A stretch of DNA of 64,000 nucleotides from Stercorarius parasiticus (lineage: Eukaryota; Chordata; Aves; Charadriiformes; Stercorariidae): contig VWZL01000187.1 of NCBI GenBank assembly GCA_013396915.1, forward strand, positions 160,090 through 224,089. Direction: 5' to 3'. The notes beneath the pieces are model-generated. The model saw only the letters and a list, made by a program, of their open reading frames with translations. It did no database searches and was not told where the DNA came from. Of the stretch, positions 50,776 to 61,200 are shown piece after piece (position 1 is the stretch's first letter; the number at the start of each line of letters is the position of its first letter). Position numbers and translations under genes: made by a program.

Positions 50776-51190
50776 CTACATTGAAAATGGATCCACAGTG
50801 TTCAGCCTCTTCAGTGCCTCCACTGCAGAGGACTCCCAGTCTTCCAGCTGATACATGTGAATTAGATTACGTGGCACACAGACTACAGGTGCAGTTTCCT
50901 CGTTAGTGTGAGCGAAGCGGATACTGTGCAGACCGTAGTCCCAGTTTCCCCACGCTCACCATTCCCACCAGCTCTCTTGTGTCGGTGCTGACATTGTCAC
51001 AAGTCTGCTGGATCAGCCACATGATTTTGCCAACAACAAACAATCCCATCCCAAACATCCCGATTAGTTTTCAGCCAGCCAGGCCGCCTGCTCCAGCTGG
51101 CTGCAGAGCCACAAGAGCACAAGGGTGACGCTGGAGAAGCGGTGGGAGCGGACAGCCGGGGAGGCCAGCAGCCATCCTTGGGGGAAGCAG
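50776..51190 (-). pseudogene. Frame-broken ORF of unknown family
   Basis: Three consecutive minus-strand stretches look protein-like but lie in different frames. The first contains HRFSSVTLVLLWLCSQLEQ, the second LIGMFGMGLFVVGKIMWLI and DNVSTDTRELVG, the third NWDYGLHSIRFAHTNEE and MYQLEDWESSAVEALKR before TAG. The first two look like membrane segments. Frame changes fall near 51066-51072 and at a C4 run (50948-50951). I do not recognise the family. It could be a degenerate retrocopy, or chance in a GC-richer patch. Confidence 0.3.
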
Positions 51191-52125
51191 CTCAGGCTCT
51201 GCTCTCAAAACCAAACTTTAAGTCCATGACTCTGCAGCTAATCTGACAGCAAATTACCAAATGCTGCCTATGCCTCAGGTCAGCTGTTCTTCTCACCCTT
51301 CATTATCAGTTGATCCACTCTTTTCTTATTCCCCCCCCCTGCAATCATCTGGTCATCCAGATTGGCCCACTGGGACATCAGACAAGCACCAGAAAAAAGC
51401 AGCTGGCAGCAGCCCAGCACCACAGTGGTCTCTCTGTAAAATGAAGACACTTTCTCATGTTCTCTGCTAAATCATGGGGTATTGTCACAGCTCCGCAGGT
51501 TCAGAAGGCTAATAAAGATCCAGACACCTAAGAAATCACATGCTCAATAGTACAGATCTGATCATCTAGGAAATCAGACTCACCCCGGTACAATTTTACT
51601 TCTCTCTCGGGTCCAGCCCCAAAAGCAAGTAATCCTGAACTAGTAATTAAGTCCAGTGACAATTCAGTCCTCATCACTATGCTGAGAATGTCTACTTCTC
51701 CATCAATTAATGAATGCCACAACTGCGACTTCCCACTGTCTGGACAAGTGAGGATGTAGTTAAGAAGCAGCTAAAATCCAGCTGCTCAACTAATTAAAAC
51801 AGCTCACGTTGATCAGCACAGGGAAATTCTTTCAGGAATTGCTCTCTAGCTGTTTCTTCAACCACTTATTACATATTCATGTGCTTGTCACTGTCATACT
51901 TGGGGATCATATTTTAGCTACCGAACCTTCAATTTTAAGGCAGAACACAGGCAGGAAGTCAAAGCAGATCATGGCAGCAGATGATAACATTTCACACTCC
52001 AATTCTCACAGCAAACTAGAAGTCATGAGGTTGCAACAGCTTCCACACTTAATAATGTCCAGCTTAGATCTTGAAGCTGAAACACCTCCCAGATTTTTTG
52101 TGAATCAGTCACTCAGCTCAAGTAC

Positions 52126-52173
52126 ACCCTGAATTAACTCTTTCCTGATACCCTGAATTAACTCTTTCCTGAT
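52126..52173. repeat. Perfect 24-bp tandem duplication
   Basis: The 24-base unit starting 'accctgaattaactctttcc' occurs twice head to tail with no mismatch, at 52126-52149 and 52150-52173. Lack of divergence suggests a recent slippage duplication or an assembly artefact. Confidence 0.95.
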
Positions 52174-52210
52174 CTAGAGCTACAGACATGCTAGCTAGAT
52201 TTCCCCTCAC

Positions 52211-52263
52211 CTTTTCTTTCAGGTAACAACCTGAGCTGAACTGCACCTTGCCCCCAAAGACGA
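52211..52263 (-). CDS. Candidate minus-strand exon
   Basis: A 53-base segment bounded by acceptor TGTTCATACAG and donor GTGAGG. With two leading bases it reads VFGGKVQFSSGCYLKEK and ends in phase 0. It does not fit directly with the candidate at 49039, which enters in another phase. No family recognised. Confidence 0.2.
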
Positions 52264-55200
52264 CTGTATGAACACACCCATTCCAGAAAGGCAAATCCTC
52301 AGAGCGCGATTCAAGTTATTTTCCATCTTCATTGTATATTGACTGATTTCAGCTCGCAATAAAATGTACGTTACAAGAACAGAGGGCTCTACTTATTGAA
52401 GAGTTTGGCTCTCCTGTAACAGCTAAGAAACTCTACGCCATCTATCAACATACTTTAATTCACTGTTGCGATAAGCCTGCTAGTATGTTTTGAATAAAAT
52501 TAATAAATAGTATTTATGCTTTAATAACAATTTAACCTTGGTAGTAAATATTTCTAGCAGTAGCAAGCACCTATAATTTTACTAATAGCATAATAGCAAT
52601 GTAGCACTGTAAATGTAAATGCAAGTATCAGTGAATTGTCACAGTGATAGTGACAGGATATTTGGGCCCAGCCAGCAATATATTCAGACACAAAAGTAAG
52701 GGTTAAAAAACTGAAGGGAAGAACCAGGTCTTTCAGATAAAACAACTTAGTTGTAAACTGCAGCTTCTTCTGATGGAAATTCTTTACCATTAAAGTCTAA
52801 GTAGTTTCTGCATTTGCAAATGGCAAAAGATGAGAGTGCCCTACTTCTACAGTTAAACAATACAAAACAAAGCTTGTTTCTGAAGAATGGTTCTTTGTTT
52901 CAGTTATTTGCAGTAGCATTTCAGTCAGTAAATCAAAGCCCTCTCTAGCCACTGACAGGACATAAATCTCTGCTTCATACACCTCTGTACATCAAACACA
53001 ATCTGGTGGCTGAATAAGGTCCAGAACCTTTATAATTGACATCACAGATGAATAAAATCTGGTTTAATCATGAAGGATGAGCAGGACAAAGGCATAAAGA
53101 AAACCTGTTGATCTTGATCCAGAGAATTCAAGATATCTTTACAAGGCTAGGAATTTTCTCATGTAACTAAAGAAGATTTTCTTCAAATAGTCTGTGTACT
53201 TCATAGAACATACAGTGTTAAGGTTATCTTTAAAGTTTTGTAAAGGGGGAAAGTGGTATGTAAATGAAGCATTAATGATTACTAACAAAACAGATAATAC
53301 TTTGCTTTACAACAGTGAGTATCTTCAATCCCTACTAAACCAGTTACCTCCAGATCAACAAGGAGAAAAGAAAAGAATAGGTCGAGCAGGGGGAAATCAC
53401 CCAAAGTAGTCCAAAGATGGGTGTATTTCGGGTGGCCTTTTGAAAACATAGAGGCTAAGAAGCTTAGGAATAGAAACACAACAGGGCATGGCTCCAGAGA
53501 GGAACAGCAGGAACAAAATGGTGTTGACTGCAAGGGCGAGAACTCAGCAGGACCCAGAGGATGCATGAGCTGGAGGTAAGGAATCTGGAGGAAAATGCTC
53601 AGGTGCTTGCAAGCATACAGACTTCAAAGACTTCAGAGCAGTAATGAAACCCAGGGAACAAGGTATAGGTGTTTCTTATTTTGCCTAGACCTGTTTGTTT
53701 CCTGTGTAAAAAAAATCTGTGTAAAATATAGGCCCATTTGCTTCACCTATTGTGCATCCTTTGAGGAAGAAACTAGCACATGTATGAGTAAGGAGTTCCT
53801 GGGGAATCTTTAGGCACCTTAAGGCCCCTGGTAGATGGATAATTGACTCTCACTTCAAAGGGACAGTACCAAATAGCTTCTACACTGAGCAGTTAAGATA
53901 GTATCTGGATCCCACCTAGTCAGAGATTAACATCACACAATTCCATCTCTGTAATATAAAAGCCAGCTGTTTGAGAAGAACATAAAATGTAAAGTTCAAC
54001 TGCAGTCACAGAAGTGAGATTACAACAAGTGTTTGAAGCTGGTGTCAGCCCAGTGCCAAAAAATCAGCTGAGCACCTTTGAGAATTTCAAAGTATGACGA
54101 TGGCCAATGCTGAGCTCTTTGACAAGTCCCATTCAGTAGGATTTCCATGCCCCTTCAGGCTACGTCAGCTTCTTTGTAGGCCATCCGAGTCAAATCAGCA
54201 TCATGAAATGTGTTGGAGTTTAAGCTTTAGCTGAATGAGGGGAAAAAAAAAAAAAGGAATTTTCTCATCGTTTTAATTATAGACATATATTGAGAGCAAA
54301 GACAACTGTTGTGAAGGGACAGTCTATAAAACAGATGTATTAATACATATGCATCAAATATAGTGAAGTCTTAAGTCAGCTCTTAAAAACAAAAAACAAA
54401 ACCCCTTCTACACTGTAAATGTGAGCCAGCAGCCAAAACCAATGTGTGTAAGAATATGACAAGGTCATCCATATAAAGAGACACATGGGCTTCAAAGGGG
54501 CCATTTGTACTTATAAATAAAAGAAAATAAATCATTTAGCAAGCAGCAGCAGGACTCATTCTCAGCCCTCCCATGTTAAAGCCTCACAAAAGTAAAACTA
54601 TCTTCATGTGTGATCACATCTTGTTCCAAGGGACTGTTGACTCATCCAGTTACACCCTACAGTATGTGAGGTCCATGAACTTGTAACAGTGGCCCTTACA
54701 GAAAGCACAGTGCACAGAAATTGTAGAATTATATCTCATAACCACACCCTTCACTAGACCTGTCTTTCCAGAAAGTGCCCCGCATGCAGCTCAGTCAGAG
54801 AAACAGCATCTTTGCCTATACACTCTTCCCTTGCCCCTCCTCCAAAAACACTGAAACACTTCCTTTTCTTCTCTACCACAGATATTGACAGAGCTTTTGG
54901 TTACAAAATACAGAAAATGATTCCTCAGAAATTTGCACTACATAACAACAAACCATACATTCATACATCTGTAGGTCTACAATGTTTACCTCCATGTTTA
55001 AATATGACTTTAAAGTGCAGTCTTTTTTATTCATTCACAAAGATCCAGCAACTCTGAAACTAAGGTCAACAATTCCCAAAAGATACGCATCAAAGATTAT
55101 TTTTCAAGTCTTGGAATTGTGATTCTACAAGGATGTAGGTAAGGTATAGTGTATAGGTAAAGGTAATCTCTTTGTTAGCCGAAGTTGTGGAAAAACAGCC

Positions 55201-55381
55201 AGGTTTTTAGATACTCAAAATCTTTTCCAAGGGTGAAACAGAAGCATGAACCATCAGAGCCGAACAGATTTTTAACATCACAACTACACTTCCAAAACTC
55301 GCATCTACCCCAAACACACTGCAAAACCCTGATAGGCGGCCACAGCACTGAATTTGCTGTAAGAGCACTCAAAATACATAC

Positions 55382-55512
55382 CTCAACAACCAAGAGAAGG
55401 TCTTTAGCTACTGGGGACACTTCTCCAGTGAAACAGATCTCATCTTTGAGCAAGTCACCATTCAAACATACTATAAGACAGGAAGAACTTCCTCTACCCT
55501 CAGTCATACACC
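55382..55512 (-). CDS. Candidate minus-strand exon
   Basis: A 131-base segment, acceptor AGACTGCCAG and donor GTATGT. With two leading bases it is open throughout, with phrases SSSCLIVCLNGDLLKDE and SPVAKDLLLVVE. Its incoming phase fits the donor of the candidate at 57986 (W across the junction), but its outgoing phase 0 does not meet the exon at 49039. The plus strand is also open here, so chance is a real possibility. Confidence 0.25.
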
Positions 55513-57353
55513 CTGGCAGTCTTACGACATCATGGACCTCAAATTATATGGCAAATCAGTAAATACTGCAGCCCCTAATGGATGGTTACAGCTTGGAAGA
55601 AATAATCCCTATCATCACCTTTCCTCACTCAACTAAATTTAGCTTCAGAAACAAACACCTTGTAGAACAGATTGAACTGGACCTTTCCAGAGCAACAGTC
55701 ATAAGAAATACCTTGCCAAAACATTTCACAGCCACAGTTACCCCTCCCTAGCCTGTAAGAATCCGCAAAACACATAGCTCTTTCATATGCTATGGGCTTC
55801 AATCAGTGCACCATACGCCATCAGGTAAACTAGGCCAAGGAAATTAAGAGCCACAAAGTATCAGGTTCAGCTCACTGAGGCGACTGAACGAACAGAAAAA
55901 CCACGGACCAGTGGGGTTAACCCTTCTCTCGTAATAACCACTTCATCTCTGACCCTTGATTCCAAATCTTAACAAAGACAGGCTTAGAAAATAATATTTC
56001 TTTCAAAAAATAAAATCTCCAGTGCAGCTTAAAGGCTCTGAATTCAGATAACATAACAGGTAATTTCTCTAACCTCCAGTCTCAGCGATGTCCTTAACTC
56101 CAAAGGCAGTTAAGTTGTTCCTGTCCTTCTTCTCATGTCAGCCAACAACCTTATCCCCCTCTGCCCTTGCTAACATGCCTCTGAGCCTCCAAAACTAATA
56201 GTGACCTTTTCCTTAAGACTGCCTAATGGATTAACACAATCTATTTAACTCCAGAACAGCAGCATTTTAACTTTATCAAGAAGCTTTGCCAGCTATAAGG
56301 AATGACAGCTCAGTTTCTTACACTACAGGACATAGAAAGCATTATATAAAACTAGCAGACACCAAGTTTGAAAGAGTCAAAGTGACATTTCAGCATGCAA
56401 TGTTAAGCTGTGGCACCGCTTGCCATAAAACACTGTGGGTGCTAAAATGAATTCCAAAAAATGAATTAAAAAAAAAAAAAACTAAAGAAAATCCATTGAG
56501 GGCTATTAAATACAAAGCATCACCTCTCTCAGAAACCCAGGGCCATACAAATCTGGATGCTGACAGAATGCATGGATACTTTCCAATGCCACTTGTTTTT
56601 TCCTTATCTTCTTCCTTAGGCTTCAACTTCACACATAAGCAAAGACAGAATAAGAATACTGGAATAGGTGGACTTTTGGACTGCTCCACAAAGGCCATTT
56701 TTACACCCTCAGCTGTCTTCCAGGAAGGAGGGAGGTCCCCTGACTGACAGCTTCACCATTTTTTCCAGTTACTTCAGTTGCTCTAGTAAGATAAATCTTA
56801 AGATAAGAGGACAAATCTTGGATTGTTTGCTTTTTAAAGACATATGAAAATCATGGTTTTTTTTAATGTGAAAATAATCTTGTCAATTTCTATTTCACGC
56901 CCTCCAAGAATGTTAATGATTTCATTTTCAATTGCCATTCAAGTACATCCCCATTACACTCAGAAAAATACCTGTTTAGCACCAGCAGCAAGGCAGTTAC
57001 TGCACTAAGAAGTGCATTTTGCCAATTCAAATACTAACAGACATAATTTTAAAAACCTACAAAAGACAGTATGGGAACAGTAATTAAAGGAAATACAGAG
57101 AACTGTGTCATCATTTCAGATCTGTCCTAGATGGAAAAATAAAGAAATGCTGTCATTAACTGAAAGCATTGGTAGTCTGTTCACACTGTAAAATGTTCAT
57201 TTAAAAGAACACATTTCCTTGTCAAGAGCCTCAGAAGGAAGAAGATAGATTGGGCAGCAATGCAAATAATCTTCTGTCCTATACACCAGTAAGGTGTAGT
57301 GAGAGAGCCTCTCCTGCAGGTGTCATTACTGTACTTGGCCCATGATACTGTAC

Positions 57354-57373
57354 TCTTCCTTCCTTCCTTCCTA
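57354..57373. repeat. (TTCC)n short tandem repeat
   Basis: A short run of TTCC units in the upstream region. Likely length-variable. Confidence 0.7.
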
Positions 57374-57985
57374 GCTGCCCAACCTCCACCTGTCAGGACT
57401 TCTACATGATTTTAGCTATTCATGGACATAGTATTTTAGAAGGAGCAGTGGAAACAAGGTAATAAAACCCCACAATGGTCTTAAAAGCAGTTGCCCAAAA
57501 GAAACTGTGTTCTTGGGAGAGAAGGGAAACTTCCTGAACTGGAGCAACCGTAAAATGATATCAGGATTGTTTGAACTAATACTGTATTAATACTAGATGC
57601 TGGTGTGTGAGGGGATAGGGAAGCAGAAGTCCAGAATACGTGGAATAGAAGAACTACATAGTAAAACCAAAGCTATTTATTTCCACTAAGCAGTTATTCC
57701 AAGGAAAAATATTGCTTAATATAACACAAGATCACTGATGTACTTCTTTTGCTTGAACTAGATATTATGTTGTAGATCAAAAGAGAGAATTAACAAAGTA
57801 ATCATTGTTTGTGATTGGAACACTATGATTAAATTTGGACCTTCTCTTTAATTAGAAGTCAGCCTTTGTCTCAAGCCTCAGGAGATGGGAATATCCACTA
57901 TACCCAGAACAGATGACAAACCTCTCGTTAACAACTCTCCCAAGATTAAGATGTGGCTATGTATTCTTATAAAGACCATACTTAC

Positions 57986-58211
57986 ATGAATACTTTCCAC
58001 ATTTAGGGTTCTGTGATCCAATTTCAGTCCTCTGTAGCAAAGGACCTGCCCGTGACCTGCCTTGACTGTAGCCTTCAAGGGTACAGGCAACATGACTTTT
58101 TGTACCACTGAATCTTTGTTCTCTTCCTGAAGCTGAAGTAGTTGGAAACAGATGCAAAAGCAGCTCATCCTTGTCTACACTAAGGGCTAGTGCTAGCTCA
58201 GTTGAGCCCAT
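57986..58211 (-). CDS. Candidate first coding exon with good start context
   Basis: An in-frame TGA lies two codons before ACCATGG, an optimal Kozak context. The ORF then reads MGSTELALALSVDKDELLLH and continues open for 75 codons to a strong donor (CAT|GTAAGTATGG), leaving one base. The product is serine- and glycine-containing with no recognised domain. It could be the first coding exon of the long SH3D19 isoform or of a separate minus-strand gene. A complete in-frame chain from here to 45528 was not found. Confidence 0.35.
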
Positions 58212-61200
58212 GGTTTGTCACAGATGGCCAAAGCTGGGACAAATCCCATATGTAAACACGGCCTAAATTCAAATGATGATACCCGCACTGAGCAAAATAT
58301 CGCTTTTGAAAAGAAGTTTTGTAGCAAAAGCAGAAACGCAATGTCTCACAAATGACAGGATCAGAGTATAAAGTACAGCTGTGCAAAATGCACAGCAAGC
58401 ATCAGAAATACAGGAAGAAGGAAGAAACTATCAATGTGACAGGCCTCACTAGGAATATTTTTCTCCCATGATGTAATGAGGATGCAACTGAAACATGGTT
58501 TGAAAGACTACTTGATCAATCATTTCTCTGATCAACCTGCCAAAACAGATACTATTTAAGGTAACCTATTACCTGTACTAGACTGACCTGCAGACACCAA
58601 AGAATAACTTGCAATGAAATGACAAAGTAGGTGAGCAGTACAGAAAAAGAGACCAAAAAAAAAAAAAAAGGAAGAAGTAACAATCTCTCCTTTCTTGTGC
58701 ACATCAGTGTAAGAGGCCATGGAAACGAACATAATATAATTGCAAACTGAGTTCTCCCACTCAAATTCCAGAGGTGAAGGAAAACATAGGTACTGACCTG
58801 AGCCTAGAGAGAAACCTACACAAATCCTTAGGGAAATAAACCAAAGCTCAAGTATCAGCTCCAGCACTCTTAAAATATCAACATGAAATTCTTTCAGAGA
58901 GAACCAAACTACTACTGCTTCTGAGTTGGAAGGTTACAACCTGCTGAGTCTGCCTTCTCAGCCCTGACACATATCCCTGAGGCTTTCCCTAGCAGCTGCT
59001 GCTTCTCCTTCTCTGTTTTCTTTGAGACTATTACAAATACCTTTGTAAAGAATTCTCTTCCAGCCCTCTTTCCCATCCACCAGATGAATTTCATGTGCTA
59101 TTTGTCATTGAAATGTCTTGGGGAAAAAAGAAGAATAATCTTAAAGAAGCAGAATTATAACCCTGCCCGAATAATTTGGCCCATCACATGTTACTTATAA
59201 ACAGAGAATTCCAGTTCTCCCCACAGCTTCCATCCACCTCAGAGCAGGGTTAAAAACCAAAGCCATATGGGTGTTTTAAAGAGAATTATTGCCATTTTAT
59301 AGGGAAAAAGTGAAATCTTCTCAAAATGCCCTTTAAAAAGAAAGCTTTGTGATTAAATAAACTGCAATGTGTAATTGTGTGCTTCCTGAAACCACCTTTT
59401 CCAGAACTAAGGTCTATCATGGTTTTTTATGCCCCAGACAATTCTCCTAATGCACAAGGAGAGAGGCCTTGTGTCTGCATGGTCCTCAGTACCTTCTACA
59501 GGAGCCTCCTCCGAAAAGTGATGGGACAGTGAAACTTGCTCATGTTTACAAGGTGCCCAAAGAAGCACTGAAATCCTTTCAGTAAAGAAGGAGGGTCAAC
59601 CCTTTTCTCTTTATTCCTTCAACAACCATCTCATTCTCAGCATTATTTTCCATTATGAATTAGCATAAGCACTGGAGAGCAGCCCAGACAACGGAAGGAG
59701 TTGTTCAGGGCACCGAAGCAAACAGTCCTTCAAAATTCCCTTTGCAGAAACCAGGAACAGAGACCTCTTTTATTAAAACAAATCCCTCTTCTCTGTTTAG
59801 GAATAGGAATCTGGAGGGCTGGCTAGGATGTGCCCTTCACAATAACTCTTTACCACTATCTGTGAGATGAATAGCCAAAAATCCCCAATGCAACAGTTAT
59901 GAATTGGCGGCGTTAAAACAAACACCAGCAACAACAGGCTCTAGATACCCACATGATTCCTAATTGCCAACAACTAGGCTGAATCCATCTGCCATTTATT
60001 CCTCTGCTCTACCTGCAATTTTTTTTTCCTCATTTACAGATAAGTGTAAACTGAGCACGGAAAATTAACATTGCAAAGAATAAATTAAACTTAATGATTT
60101 ATTGTGTCAAAGAAGCTGTCAAAGAAATATGCTGAACAAAATTGCTCCAGCTTACTCTGCTCCCAGGAGGAACATCTCTGACACGCACAGCACGTGCTTC
60201 TGACCAGAAACACATGATAAACAAAAGAAAGACACATAAGCAGATTCCAATCTCAAGTTTCACCAGTCTAAATCCACACTAAACCAGTGGGATTGCACCA
60301 TGCTCCAAGTGACTGAGACCAAAATTTAGCTCTCAGAACAAAAAATGGAGCCACATGATCCTACATTTTAGATACCAACAACAGAAGTCATGATACCAAG
60401 CCCCTGTTTCCAGCTCTGCCATTGATTTATTGCGCGAGTTACAAGAAATCACTCTGCCCCCCTCTGCTGAACCTGCTTCATCTCTAGAGTGGAGACACAG
60501 CTATTTTTTACCCCGGGAGATCAGCCTTCTGATCCAACTAACCACATGAGCACTGGTAACAGCCCAAAGGAGGGAATGAGATCCTTCCTTCTAGAGCGGC
60601 ACAGGCTAAGCTCAGCTCAGGGCAATTGTGAAACTGCACCCCAAGGGTTTGGGAAGGAGGCTTTTTATTACATCAACTTCTGACCTACTGGGAGCCTACA
60701 AAAGCAGGACCTTCCTCTTTTCACAACTTAAAAGCATGCTTAGCCTAAGGGTAACCTGCTACTCCTTAGCCTTAAAAATCATAAAAGCTAAACATAAAGA
60801 ATAAGAATCAAACAGTAAAACAAGTGTCATCCCCCAACATTTGTCCTTTCTTCTACGCACAACCCTTCCCTTTCAGATGGAGTGTGAGCAAGGTTCAAAG
60901 TCCCAAACTTCAGATCTGTACTACAGCCTGTAACACTGGCTGGATGGGTAAAAGCCTGAAATTTTCCTCTGTGTGGAACAGCTGCATTGACAAGGTAATG
61001 CAGACATTGCCAGCAGATAATACAAGGCTTTTGAATGACAGCAATGAAAAACCGTTTTTCAGGATGCTTGTGGGAATGAAGCTGGTCCCTCTGGATACAA
61101 AGTAATCCAGTGTTTCAACTAAAGAACTAGATTGAGAGTGGTTCTTTTGACACTGTCTCCCACAGCATTACCATTTGCAAATCGAGTTAGTACGAGACAG

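Noticed and set aside
51528..51722. Minus-strand ORF with a GTGAGT-like donor as an SH3D19 exon
   Set aside because: Phase does not fit neighbouring candidates and no convincing acceptor was found.
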